64,000 nucleotides of DNA from Dromiciops gliroides. Lineage: Eukaryota; Chordata; Mammalia; Microbiotheria; Microbiotheriidae. Location of the stretch: positions 741,882,732-741,946,731 of the forward strand of contig NC_057861.1 in the NCBI RefSeq assembly GCF_019393635.1. The letters are read 5' to 3'. How positions within the stretch are numbered: position 1 is the stretch's first letter; the number at the start of each line of letters is the position of its first letter. The translations under genes and the position numbers were made by a program. Shown in pieces: positions 31,410-42,588 of the stretch. Under the pieces are notes generated by a model. That model did no database searches. It had not been told where the DNA came from and saw only the letters and a list, made by a program, of their open reading frames with translations.

Positions 31410-34180
31410 TTGTAATCAATTTGATCACCAAGCACTCGTTGAGCACCTCCTGCATGCTGGGTTCTGAGGCGCCAGAGACAACACGCTCCCTGACCTCCAG
31501 GTGCTTCCATAACACCCCCCATTTGCCCATTGGACCACCCCGAGCCTAAGCCTTTATGACGTCCTCCCGTGGAACATCCTCTCCCTGGCAGCTTGTTTGT
31601 GCAGAAAAAAAGGAACTGATTCCCTTCAACAAGCACTTAGTAAGCACCTACTCTATGCCAGGCTGGGGAGAATGCCCATGAAGCACGTGGCAGAGCCAGA
31701 TGTCTAAGGGAAAGTGCTTCCCTCTGTAGATAAGAGTGACCAAGCCACCTGGGGAGGGTAATGCAGCAAGGGCTGCACCAGGTACCCGCTCCCCCATGAA
31801 CAATTCAGGAGAACCCGGAGCAGCCTGGGGAGCCAAGTCTTCCCTCTGCTCCTCCATGCCATCCCCCAGCCTCAGAGGAAGCAGAGCAGGGCCTGCTCCT
31901 GCTCCCAATGGGTTGGTGACCCCCGCCTCTGCTCGGGCCAACCAGGCAGGGTCACAGACAAGGCTTGGCTGCTCCATAGAGCAGACTCCCTTGGGCAGGT
32001 GGGCAGGCCCTCCCAAAGGCTTCATGCCCTTCCTCTTGGAGGTGCCACAGGGGACAACTTGCACCATGCCAGGCCAGGGAGAGAGGGCACTAAGGAAGCA
32101 GGTCCCCAGAGAATGAGCTACAAAGAATCCCTGGGAGACCCAGAACCCCAGTGTGGTTAGAAGGAAACAGCCCCGTCTAAGGACGAAAGGAGAATTCAGG
32201 GCTAGGGAATGGATGGAACAGCTTAAAGGAGGGGAAGGGGGTATCGCTCGGGACACGACCCTAACATCTGACCGAGGAAGCAAAGACAGAGGGACCCCGT
32301 GTCTCCCCTCTGCTCCTCTCCTAGTATGAGTGCCTCCCTCCATCCTTAAAATGGCCTCCATCTGGGGGTCACACAAGCAATCACATTCACTCTCCCCACC
32401 CCCTTCACCCCAATTTAGTTTTCTGCCCGGCCCCGGCCCCTGCTAGGCAGGACCACACCAAGCTGTCTTGCTCTGCCCCCCACCCCAAGAACAGGGACAG
32501 CTTAGCAAGGCTTCAAGGCCACCTGCCCTCCCCGGTTGTGCCCCTGTGCTAGCCACCTGCTCGCTCCAGCCCTAAGCTGGCAGGAAATGTTTTTTTTCCT
32601 CTTAGGTCACCTGGCTGACAGAGGAACATTGTCAGTCAATCGATCTCACCCTTTCATGGCTGGTATTAAGAAATAAAGCTTCGCTATTTGATTTCTACCC
32701 AAAATTAGTGAACTGTGGCCCTTTGATCATGACAGGCTCAAGCAGTTTTGGGAAAAAATTGCCAGGATATAGCATAAAGTGTAAGTGTGTAAATGATGTT
32801 ACTATTAGACAACTCCATCAATCTTCCCTCCCTGCAGGAGTCAATGAATCCAACCCAACAGACACCCAGGACGGGCCAAGAACGGTGTGCTTCCAGCCCG
32901 GGACACAGGGTCGAGAGCAGAATGATGCCCACCCTTAACAAGCACAGCTCCCACTGTGTCTGTGGAGGGGTAAGTACAGAAAACAGGCAGCACTTTGGAA
33001 GGGCTGGGCCTCTTATTCCAAGAGGTGAAGCAGAGGGGAAGGAGGGCATTCTGGGAGTGGGAGACGACCCATCTATAAACATGGATATGGGTGATGGAAT
33101 GGGAGGGGGTATAGAAGGCATGGGGGCAGGAGGTGGAGATGGGGGGGCAGGGGGGGAAGTGAGGCTAGGCCAAGACTTTGGTTGACTTTCAAGGCCAAAG
33201 AGTCTGAAATTTAACCGAGACGCACCAGGATGCTCCCGGCACACCTGAAGCAGGTGTGACATAGGCAGGCAGTCACACAGGCAAAGCCCCTGGGCCTAAT
33301 TCAACCCCTATACTAACAGGGGAAGCGGGGGAGCAGAGGCTTCGGGGTTTAGAACCACACCCACTGAAGGAATCTGGCTGCAGAGAACAGCCCTTGGGAA
33401 ATAACCCATCCAAGGACAGACAATGTTCCGCTCTGCACCGCTTACTCACCCACCAACACCATTAAAAACTTGGTTTTCTGCCTCATCAAAACGGCTTCTA
33501 CGCATCCAAATAGCAGGCAGGCCCCAGCAATGGAAAAGCTGACAGCGGCACTAAAGGTCACTTTATTCCCTGACTCATTTTAAAGTGAAGCCCAGGAGTC
33601 ACGGGCAGGAAAGGCCAGCAGCGCTAACTGGGGGCCTGGATGAGTTCACAGGCTGACGACTCCCTTCCCCATCCCGCCCCCCCCCCCCATCTCCAGAGGT
33701 AATTGGCAACGTGTTCTCAAGTGCCTGGGTTATCAATGGCTGACTCTCGGTTCATACCAGGATCCCATGACGACCCCCACCCAAGAAACCTCTGTCCTTG
33801 CCAAGTCTATCAGAGGTGGGTCTCTCTGCTCCCTCCTAGGCTTGTCCCCATCAGGTACAAGGAAGAGATGAGGCTGGCTTTGCAATCAGGCTCTTCGGGG
33901 GCTCACCAGTGTTTGCTGAAAATGAAAAATGGGCACTGACCCTAGAGCAGGTTCCCTCCGCCTGGCGTTGGTCGATTGCTTTGGGTTTGGACCCAGAAGC
34001 CAGATCATTTGATCTTCCCTAGATTTCCAATTGAAAGGCTTCTAGCCCTCTTCTCCTAATAACCTGGAGGTTATCTGCAGGCCCTGCTGTCCAAGGGCAA
34101 AGATCCAGAGATTCCTGCCCTGCCTGCCTGGGAATTTAGTACCAGCTGCTTAGGGAGGCAGAGAGGCACTAACTACTCAC
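31410..34180. other. 2.9-kb intron, largely without named repeats
   Basis: An old fragment at about 31420..31520 ('gagcacctcctgcatgctgg') is an ancient mammalian repeat. A 242-codon frame at minus 31648..32376 lies in sense to PXK but has no motif I recognise. About 33100..33160 is G-rich and 33675..33690 is a C run. Confidence 0.4.
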
Positions 34181-34255
34181 CGAGCAAGAAGGAAGGAGCT
34201 TGACTATGCACTGAAAATCCTTGTCTGACAGGTACTTGTCAGGGCCGAGGTCAGC
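34181..34255 (-). CDS. PXK: PXK exon (ADLGPDKYLSDKDFQC...)
   Basis: 25 codons, phase 0: ADLGPDKYLSDKDFQCIVKL and then LPSCS. Human ends LPSCL, so the last codon differs (TCG here). Acceptor 'cttccag', donor 'gtgagt'. Confidence 0.97.
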
Positions 34256-34504
34256 CTGGAAGGGAAGAGAACACGAAAACATCTGAGCACTTCCAGGGGC
34301 AAGGAGCAGAAGGAGGTGCCCACTGGGACCCAGCTTTTATGATCTGTCTCCCACTCGATTCACATGACCCGGAGGATGGAAAGATCGATGGCAGAGTGGC
34401 ATCACTGAAAAAGCCCCCTGGGGGAACCACTTCCCCTTCCCATCACCAGGGAGTTGGCCAAAGAGAGTTACTGTGGTTACTCCTCCGAAGCCTGGTCAAC
34501 AGTT

Positions 34505-34830
34505 AGGTAGCACTTGAAGGCACTAAGACTTCGGGCATAGCCTGGGTTATCTCATTTGATCCTCACAACAACCCTAGGAGGCAGGTGCTGTACGGCAGGT
34601 GACCGGGCCTGGGTCACAGCTAAGAAGTGCAAAAGGAAGTAGGGTACAGGGGGAAGAGCCTGTGGTTCCCACTGCCAAACCTGCCCCTTTAGACAACTGT
34701 GTGATCTTGCGCTCGGCGCTTCCACTCCTGGAGCCTCCATTTCCTCAATGGTAAAAGGAGGAAGCTGGCGAGATGACTGCTAAGGCCCCTTCCAGTTGGA
34801 TCCCAATCTATAGACTTAACGTCTGGGCTC
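34505..34830. repeat. Two MIR-family SINEs in opposite orientation
   Basis: About 34505..34650 (-) has 'atctcatttgatcctcacaa'. About 34690..34820 (+) has 'acaactgtgtgatcttgc' and 'ggccccttccagttgga' (MIR3 end). Confidence 0.7.
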
Positions 34831-35109
34831 TTAAACCTCCAGGGAACAACGTGGGTCATGGGTCTGAGGCGGATTTTCAAAATTTTACTTGCAGAAAGCA
34901 CATGTCGCTTTGCAAATAAGATAAGGATGATGTGAAATATTCCATAAATAAATGGACAAACAACTTCCTTTGACTTCTAGGGGCTGAAAAAGCCCGAATG
35001 AATAAACAGATGGCATCATGTCCAAAGACAAGATGGCGTCCTTGTTGAGCCTCCAAAAACCCCATCGTTCTTGAAGACCCAGAAAGAGCCATGACCGACC
35101 CCCGCGTAC

Positions 35110-35183
35110 CCAGCTTAACACGAGGCGCTCTTTCGGCTGGTTCTTAATCTTCATTAAGAAATACCTCTTCCGTATCCTCCAAC
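35110..35183 (-). CDS. PXK: PXK exon: start of the kinase-like domain
   Basis: Completes a split Gly codon and then encodes WRIRKRYFLMKIKNQPKERL and VLSW. Human has WRIRKKYFLMKIKNQPKERL. No glycine-rich ATP loop is visible here, in keeping with a pseudokinase-like fold. Acceptor 'tgccag', donor 'gtacgc'. Confidence 0.97.
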
Positions 35184-35504
35184 CTGGCACAAGAGCAGAG
35201 GCACCATCAACAAGGCAGTTTTTTAAAAGAGAAAGAAGCATAGACATGATCAAAACGATAACATTCTGGTATTTGGGGTATGAGTTAATGCTGATTTTAT
35301 TTCCTCAATAATGACATTTCTTTAAAAGAGGAAGGTCCTTGGTTTTAGCTAGAACTACCAGGACACCCAATAAGGCAATTACAAGATCTCGTTAGCGGTT
35401 TGGGGGCTCAGTTAAGGGCACTCAAAGAACAAAGAACTCTGTCTGGAGGCTCTCTGGGAATGTGCCCTTGATGGGCAGCCCCGTCCGACTGAGGTCTGGT
35501 CTAA

Positions 35505-35700
35505 AGCAGAGGCTGGGAATTTGTGGTCTGGGAACTTATTTTTTAAAAAATATTTGGATAAAAAATATTGTGATATTTGAAGGTATTGATAAATTTTAAT
35601 TTTAATGTAACTAGTTTCCTTTCTAATCCTATGGATTTATCTTGTGCCTTTACTTAACACCACTGTTCTGAGAACAGGCTTGACCAAGCAGCCCAAGAGG
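35505..35700 (+). mobile_element. Copy 5 of the inverted-end DNA element (family unnamed)
   Basis: 'aatttgtggtctgggaactt', 'actagtttcctttctaatcc', 'tgtgcctttacttaacacc' and 'ttctgagaacaggcttgacc' align in order with the other four copies. Confidence 0.6.
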
Positions 35701-36084
35701 TCCAGGATACACACCAGAGTCAAGAAGCCTGGCTCTAGGGGTTCCAAGATGGTGCAGTTCTGTTACCACCTACGGGCCTCCTGCAGACCTTCCCCGCCTG
35801 GGCCTGCACCCCAGCACATGTGTGCAATCTATCACTCCATGAAAGCACACGTGGTACTCGCTCCATGGGACTTGGACAATAGAGGGATATTCTCCAAACA
35901 TGAAGGACTTTCATGGCTGAATGGGACTCCCCTGGGATTGACCAAGCCCAATGGCAGCCCCCTCTTTGGTCCCGGAGGCTCTTCATTTTCTGGAACCAGA
36001 TCTGTGATTTCACTGGTGCAGAGAGCCCCCTCTAAGCAGTCCCAATGGGACCTACTCTGCCGCTCATAGAGTTGCCTGGGCCAA

Positions 36085-36425
36085 CCGGCAGCCAGGTGGC
36101 ACAACGGTGGTTTGAGAGTTAGACCTGGAGTGCAGAAGACCCGAGCTCAAATCTGGCCTCAGGCACTTACTAGCTGTGTGACCCTGGGCAAGTCACTTCA
36201 CCTGTGTCTGCCTCCTTTTCCACAGCTATAAAATGGGGACAATGACGGCACCTACCCCCTAGGGTTGTTGTGAGGATCGAATGAGAGAATATCTATGAAG
36301 CGCTTGATAAATGCTTGTTCCCTTCCTCCTGGGGTCCTGAGAACTTACAATGACTTGCTCAGGGTCACACAGCCTCCATGTGTCAGGGGCAGGGCTTGAA
36401 CCCAGGGCTTGCTGATTCTGAGGCC
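36085..36425. repeat. CORE-SINE (+) followed by MIR fragment (-)
   Basis: About 36085..36325 (+) has 'agccaggtggcacaacggtg' and the MIR core/tail 'tgttgtgaggatcgaatgag'. About 36340..36420 (-) has 'gacttgctcagggtcacaca' and 'ggcttgaacccaggg'. Confidence 0.75.
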
Positions 36426-36646
36426 AACTCTGGGGAGGCAAGCCTAAAAAACTGCCCTAATATCACCCCCCTCCCAAGTTCATTCAGAAATCCCTTTGGG
36501 AGGCCAGGAGGGAGTCCCAGTGAGGGGATGCCCTTCATCAGCACAGGCTCAGTCCTGAGGATCCGAGGCCAGAGGCTTCCAAAGCAGTGTGACCATAGCA
36601 CCGGTCTGGGCAGCCTCAGATGACGCTCTTCCCGTGAGCTCCTCAC

Positions 36647-36724
36647 CTATGTCTTTCAGCGGTTCCACCACCTCCCACTTGGGTTCAGATCGAAAGAACA
36701 TGGAAGCTTGCTGCAAGGCAATTT
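36647..36724 (-). CDS. PXK: PXK exon linking the PX and kinase-like domains
   Basis: 78 bp with a split Glu codon at the start and a split Gly codon at the end, encoding IALQQASMFFRSEPKWEVVE and PLKDI. Almost identical to human. Acceptor 'gttgcag', donor 'gtgagg'. Confidence 0.97.
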
Positions 36725-37049
36725 CTGCAACGACATTGAAAGGGCCATTAGTGCAACAGGTAACAAGACGCAGACACACATTTCCACGGCCCTTACTTCC
36801 TTCAGAAGCTCATAAAGCCTTGAACGTTGAGGGCGGCTCTTTATCAGGGAGTAGAACAGCTGGGCCGATCAACGTCTCTTCACAGAAAAGGAGACGGAGG
36901 TTCAGATCTACCTGGTAACTGTCTAAGCCCCTCTTCTGACTCCTTCCACAGCACCCTGCCACCTCTCTTCTAACCGAGTGTTTCAGACCAAAGAAACTCA
37001 GCTCACCAGTGAAATTCTTACGCGCTAAGCCCTTTCCATTTAAAAAGTG

Positions 37050-37188
37050 ATAGGGGACACTGGGTGGCGCAGTGGATAAAGCACTGGCCCTGGATTCAGG
37101 AGGACCTGGAATCCGGCCTCAGACACTTGACACTTACTAGCTGTGTGACCCTGGGCAAGTCACTTAACCCTCATTTCCCCACCCCACC
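37050..37188 (+). mobile_element. Young SINE at the junction with a LINE-1 tail
   Basis: SINE body lacking the usual 'gagttcaa' string. Target repeat aaaaagtga precedes it (about 37045..37053) and follows it (about 37192..37200). It sits exactly where the LINE-1 3' fragment begins. Confidence 0.85.
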
Positions 37189-37195
37189 CCCAAAA

Positions 37196-37410
37196 AGTGA
37201 AATGTACTGTATACAAAATAACAGTGATATTGTGAGATGATCTGCTGTGAATGATTCAGTTATTTTCAGCAATGTAATGATCCATGACAACTCTGAAGGA
37301 CTTATGAAAAATGCAATCCATCTACAGAGAGAGAACTGATGGTACTTGAATACAGATTGAAACATAATTTTGTTAGTTCCTTTATTGGAAACAAACAAAC
37401 AAAAAAAAAT
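37196..37410 (+). mobile_element. LINE-1 3' fragment, first copy
   Basis: 'aatgtactgtatacaaaata', 'atgatctgctgtgaatgatt' and 'gcaatccatctacagagaga', ending in an A-rich tail. Repeated in the next element. Confidence 0.75.
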
Positions 37411-37870
37411 GGTGAGCAGGATGCTATCAGAAAAACCTGGAAAGACCTACATGAACCGATGCAGAGTAAAATGTACTGTATACAAAATAACAGTAATATT
37501 GTGAGATGATCTGCTGTAAATGACTTGGTTATTTTCAATACAATGATCCAAAATAACTCTGAAGAACTTATGAAAATTGCAATCCATCTACAGAGAAAGG
37601 TCTGACAGCATCTGAAAACAGATTGAAGCATAATTTTTTTGATAGTTCCTTAATCTGAAGTTTTGTTTTTGTCAGTTTTCTTTCACAACTGGCTAATGTG
37701 GAGATGTTTTGCATGATTACTCATACATAACTTATATTGAATTACTTGAGTTGGGGGGGGGGAGTGTGAGGGAGGGAAGAAGAGAAGTTGGAACACAAAG
37801 TTTTAAAAAATCAATGTCAAAATTTGTTTTTACATGTAATTTGGAAAAATAAAATTCTAAATAAAAAAAG
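37411..37870 (+). mobile_element. LINE-1 3' fragment, second copy
   Basis: Starts 'atggtgagcaggatgctatc', repeats the first copy's body from 37471, then runs to a typical G-rich 3' UTR and 'gtaatttggaaaaataaaat'. Two separate insertions are more likely than one duplicated element. Confidence 0.75.
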
Positions 37871-38008
37871 AGCTGAGACTCAGGGAGTGGATAAAGCACT
37901 CTGATAAGTATTTGTTAATTGTCTCAACAGGTAAGACAAGATTCATTGAAGGAAATATATGCAGAGAAAGTCGGGTGGATTATTTACAATCCATTGAATA
38001 TTTATTCT

Positions 38009-38155
38009 TTTTTTTTTTTTTAAGGCAATGGGGGTTAAGTGACTTGCCCAGGGTCACACAGCTAGTAAGTGTCAAGTGTCTGAGGCCGGATTTGAACCCA
38101 GGTACTCCTGAATCCAGGGCCGGTGCTTTAACCACTGCGCCATCTAGCTGCCCCC
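38009..38155 (-). mobile_element. Young SINE with 14-bp target repeat
   Basis: Target repeat tgaatatttattct at 37995..38008 and 38156..38169. T-rich tail at the left end. Confidence 0.95.
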
Positions 38156-38169
38156 TGAATATTTATTCT

Positions 38170-39660
38170 AATTACATAAATTGCAACGAACCACTTGGAA
38201 TGTCATCAGACATGTCAGAAACCCCATAAACTTTCACAAAACAGCAAAAACCTTCCACCTACTCTAATTAATATTGGTGTGAAATGTTTCTGGTATTTTG
38301 ATACTCCTATTAAATTTAAACTATCTGCTATTTTAATGCTATTTTTTATTTTATTTTTAATTCTATTTTAATTGTAAATAAATGACTTAAGTGTGAATGA
38401 GCTTTCCCAATTCAGGGAAGGATTATTCAAAGATCCCTCTGTCAAGGGACCACAGTGTGGCTGTGCACAGACCCAGGGAGTTCACTCACCTCCTAGACTA
38501 CAAACAAAACCTCTTAGGCTCATTACTAATGGAGGAGGGAGGGGAATGGGAAATGATTTCTTGCCTTTGAGGGCCTGAGAAATTCAAGAAAACCCACTTT
38601 CTGTGCTGTTCGGGTATTCTACAGGACTATGCAAACAAACTGCAGCATGTTTGAGCTCCACTATAGCCTGGTGCCTTGACTGGCGGGCCTATGGGCGATA
38701 TAAAATCCACAAATCTTAGTCAGGCTCTGCCATTTCCCCCTGCTGGGCTAAGCCTTGCTCTTTGTGTGATACAGGGTTGTCCTCTTTTCCTGCCTCCCCC
38801 CACTTCCCTCTTCAAAGGCAACGGAGGACAGAAGAATCACAGGCCAAGACAGAGCTCAAGAAAAACCCAGCAATCTCCCCTTTCCTCCCTCTGCCCTCCC
38901 CAAAGCCAAAGTATCTTTGGGCGAGGGACAAGTGGGTAATAGGAGCTGAAGAAAAAAGGCAGATGGCTTCAGTGGAATTTATGAAGGTCAGAAAAAACAC
39001 TGTCCCCACCTCTGCCCTAGGGCAGCATCGGGTCTGACTGGAGGCCCAGCCCCATGGCCACTCCAGTGGTGGCCTTCCTCATCAATGGTCACAAGCCTTC
39101 ACTAGTGTCACCCGTGTCTCGTGTCTCGATCTCCCTCGAGGGAAGGGACCACACCAACTCCCAGAAACACGCAGTAGACAGACTATTCCCCAGCCTGGGT
39201 GCTCTCAACAAATGCTGCTGCCTGGCTGCCTTCAGAGCTGATCCCAAGCCAGGAAACGCAGAGCAAGGCAGTAAATTCCATCCTGTGTCCCCCTACTGAG
39301 CTTAGGCATTCCATCTCCAAAGATGTTGGCTCCCCCAGTGGGCAAAAGTCTTTGAAAGCTAACATGTAAGCGAGCACGCCAGGGTGATTTAAAAGCAGAA
39401 TGGCCTGCACAAAGCTTCCTGCCACAGGTCAGCTTAAGGCAGGCCTCAGAATTAATCTACAGAATGTTATCGCTTCTGCAAATCAAACTTGGGCCTTTAG
39501 CCACTCCCAAATTCCTGCAGGAGTTTATTCGCATGTGACAGACACACAGCTCATCTGATCCACCCCAACCCTCAGCTTGCCTCCAGGATTGGGAGTTCTG
39601 AGGGGTCAGGGAGGATGTTAGAAATATCTTAGCCCATGAAACCCAAGACACAGTGAGGCC
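38170..39660. other. Intron stretch without recognised features
   Basis: No repeats I can name. Small frames here lack motifs. Confidence 0.4.
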
Positions 39661-39664
39661 TGAA

Positions 39665-40225
39665 AGAAAGGTCCAAAGTGACTAAAATATTTAGAGCAAC
39701 CCTTTTTGTAGGAGCAAAGCACTTGGGGGGGGGGAGGGAGGGGGGAAGGGAAGATGCCCACTGACTGGAGAATGGCTAACCAAATTAGTACGGGAACGCA
39801 TCAGAATATTGCTGTGCTACAGGAAATGACATCTACGATGAGATAAGCTTGCAAAGACTTACATGAGCTGATGCAAAGCAAACCAGGAGAAAAATACACA
39901 CAAGGACCCCAGTAATGTGACCAAAGAGAACAAGAAGACAGTAGAAAGTGAATGAGATGAGATGACAATGTTCCAGCTTGGCCCCAAGGGCAGGCGAGGT
40001 AGAAGAAGGTACCTCTCCTAGCTTCTCTGTGGTGCTGGGAATTCTGGGTTTAGAATGCTGCCAGCCAGGGTCCAGGTCAGATTTTTCTATGTCTTGCTTC
40101 GTTTTACTGAAGTTTTTGCTTCTTTGTTAGGACGGAAGGATCTCTGGGGCAGCAAAGGGAAGGGGTGCGTTGGGAAATGCTGATAATTTAAAATGAAGAG
40201 AGCAATAAAGGCTCATTTAAAAACA
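39665..40225 (+). mobile_element. LINE-1 3' fragment (diverged)
   Basis: 'aaatatttagagcaaccctt', 'gactggagaatggctaacca', 'cttgcaaagacttacatgag' and 'ctgatgcaaagcaaaccagg' follow the LINE-1 3' order; the right end is 'agcaataaaggctca'. Confidence 0.7.
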
Positions 40226-40243
40226 AATAAAAAATCATAGGGA

Positions 40244-40395
40244 TGGGGCAGCTGGGTGGCACAGTGGATAAAGCACCAGCCCTGGATTCAGGAGGACCTG
40301 AGTTCAAATCTGGCCTCAGACACTTGACACTTACTAGCTGTGTGACCCTGGGCAAGTCACTTAAGCCTCATTGCCCTGCAAAAAACAAAAACAAA
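40244..40395 (+). mobile_element. Young SINE
   Basis: Complete SINE with an A-rich tail. Flanked by aaaatcatagg before and aaactcatagg after, a slightly diverged target repeat. Confidence 0.93.
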
Positions 40396-40608
40396 GGCAA
40401 AAACTCATAGGAATGAAACGGGAGTCTGGCTGAGCAGCTGTAGGAAAAGCCCCCAAATGGAAACCTGCCCACATGGTCTCTGTGGCATTGCTGGATGAGC
40501 CAGGTTAGGGTGCCATTTAGCAAGTCCACTCACTTGAGCAGCATGAGCTGCTCCCCACACCTCTCAGTCCCAGAGGTCTGCCGACTGCCGCCCACAGGAC
40601 TAGAGAAG

Positions 40609-40935
40609 TGTGAGATTAAAATTGGATATTAGATCATAAATCTCCCCTACTTAACTTTTCCCTTAATTTATCTCCCAGACTAGTAAATGGAAGAAGCTTC
40701 TGGTTTTCTAGATAGAGCCTTTATTGTATATAGTCACAAGGTGATGTTGATTAGAAGGATAGGAAAATAGAAATACAATACAAATCGTCTTAAGTCTAGG
40801 CTTAGTCTATATTCCTTATAAAAACTCACCAAACCGAAAAGGCCACCTTTGGAGAGAGGGAGACCATCTGTGCCGCGCCGTCAGGAGTCCCGCCTTATCC
40901 TAACCAACTGTTAAAAACTTTCATATTTTACCACA
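40609..40935 (-). repeat. 3' LTR of the miniature element
   Basis: 327 bp, minus orientation. TATA-like site near 40816..40822, AATAAA at 40720..40725. Confidence 0.88.
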
Positions 40936-41084
40936 TTTCCCCCCTTTGCTTCCTCAAGAAACGGAATGTTTCCTTGATGGAACACTGTGGAAGGAAATGC
41001 TTGTTAAATTTTAAGGTATTTAAGCTGCTAGAGATTTTATTTGCAGAGTATAAAGTTTGGTACAGAGAAATGATTTCACAAAAT

Positions 41085-41165
41085 CACAATACTTTTTGAA
41101 CTGGAAAGAGCCTTAAAGATCATTTGTTCCAAACTCGAAGTCATATAGCCTAACCCCAAAATGAA
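41085..41165 (-). repeat. MIR3-like string inside the LTR element
   Basis: 'aatcacaatactttttgaac' and 'tggaaagagccttaaagatc' resemble the end of MIR3 in reverse. If real, the element's interior carries captured host repeat sequence. Confidence 0.45.
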
Positions 41166-41177
41166 TCAGCATCCCCT

Positions 41178-41504
41178 TGTGAGATTAAAATTGGATATTA
41201 GATCATAAATCTCCCCTACTTAACTTTTCCCTTAATTTATCTCCCAGACTAGTAAATGGAAGAAGCTTCTGGTTTTCTAGATAGAGCCTTTATTGTATAT
41301 AGTCACAAGGTGATGTTGATTAGAAGGATAGGAAAATAGAAATACAATACAAATCGTCTTAAGTCTAGGCTTAGTCTATATTCCTTACAAAAACTCACCA
41401 AACCGAAAAGGCCACCTTTGGAGAGAGGGAGACCGTCTGTGCCGCGCCGTCAGGAGTCCCGCCTTATCCTAACCAACTGTTAAAAACTTTCATATTTTAC
41501 CACA
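41178..41504 (-). repeat. 5' LTR of the miniature element
   Basis: 327 bp, equal in length and almost identical to the 3' copy. Confidence 0.88.
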
Positions 41505-41511
41505 GAAGAGA

Positions 41512-41720
41512 ATGTGGGACGTGGGAATCAGGAAGACCTGGGCTCAAATCTGTCCTCAGACACTTGCTAGCTGTGTGACCCTGGGCAAGTCACTTGAGCT
41601 CTGCTTGCCTGAGTTTCCTCAACTGTAAAATGGGGATCATTATAGCACCTCCAGCTGTTGTGAGGATCAGATGAGACGGTAACTGTAAAGCACTTAGCAC
41701 GGTGCCAGGCAACAGATAAC
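41512..41720 (+). repeat. MIR-family CORE-SINE
   Basis: 'ggaagacctgggctcaaatc', 'ctgtgtgaccctgggcaagt', 'aactgtaaaatggggatcat' and 'tgttgtgaggatcagatgag'. Confidence 0.85.
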
Positions 41721-42356
41721 GTATGGATGCATTCTGCAAACTTTAAAGGACTATCAGGGGTCCTTTTGGGCGGGGCAGCCTTCAGAGCCTCAGCGGCTGG
41801 GCTCAAAGCCCGAAACGAGGCATGACCATGCTATTAACACCAAGCATCCTGGAAAGGAGCAGGTGCCGAGGTGTGTGTGCGCGACTGGATCCAAGAGGGA
41901 GGGAGGGCTACCGAAGCCCTTCTCAGGGGTGGCGAGGGAGGGCCAGGCCTCCAAGGATGGGGGCAGGGGACAAGGGAGGTGGAGGAGATTAGAAGACCAT
42001 TTGCCGGGCTGGGTGCCGAGACAGTCAGTGGCTTATGAGGTGAGGCCGGTTACCACAGACGTGTCTGTCTCCCTCCTCTCCACCTGCAGGGGTGAGCCAG
42101 AGGCAGAGAGCAAACTCCCAGGGCTGACATTTCCTCCCAGAGGACTCAATTAACATCTCTCCAATGGAGGAAAAGACCTTACTCTGTGGCGGCCGAATCT
42201 CACAAAGACACTGTCCAAATGGTGGCTTCCAGCCACTTAAAGAGCTCGGCAGAGGTTTCCAAAGGCCCTCATTATCCCCTCCTCACAGGGCCCTGTGTCC
42301 CTGACTCTCTGCGCTGGAAAGGAAGACAGAGAAGATTTGCAGCAATAACCGAGTGG

Positions 42357-42547
42357 GGGGTATATGTGTATGTGGGTGGGGGTAACGTGGGTGTATATGT
42401 GGGTGCATGTGCATATGTGTGTATATGTATGGAAGGTAATTTGTGGGGGAGAGGCTTAATATGGGGGTGCGTGTGGGGGAATGTGTATGCACATGTATGT
42501 GTGTGTGGGTGTGTGGGTTTATGTGTGTGTGTGCATGTGCGTGTACA

Positions 42548-42584
<37 letters not shown>
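42357..42584 (+). repeat. Imperfect (TG)n tract ending in pure (GT)17
   Basis: Interrupted TG/GG/TA units over 230 bp, ending in a pure run at 42551..42584. Confidence 0.92.

Positions 42585-42588
<4 letters not shown>

Larger units (their letters stand above)
40609..41504 (-). mobile_element. Miniature two-LTR retroelement (fossil, no genes)
   Basis: Two direct 327-bp repeats surround a 242-bp interior. Each repeat has TGTG..CACA ends. On the minus strand each holds a TATA-like site and an AATAAA about 95 bases later, in normal LTR order. A polypurine tract (gaggaagcaaaggggggaaa) abuts the 3' LTR, which fixes the orientation as minus, the same as PXK. A 4-bp repeat gaag flanks the element (40605..40608, 41505..41508). 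No gag, pol or env sequence is visible, and no primer-binding site is obvious right after the 5' LTR. The LTRs differ at only about two bases, so the insertion looks recent. It is a non-autonomous or strongly deleted ERV-like element. The ERV class cannot be set without internal genes. Confidence 0.88.

Noticed and set aside
31648-32376. 242-codon open frame on the minus strand inside a PXK intron
   Set aside because: No motif or family resemblance, GC-rich composition, and its C-terminal part runs into an old repeat. The length fits chance in such sequence.
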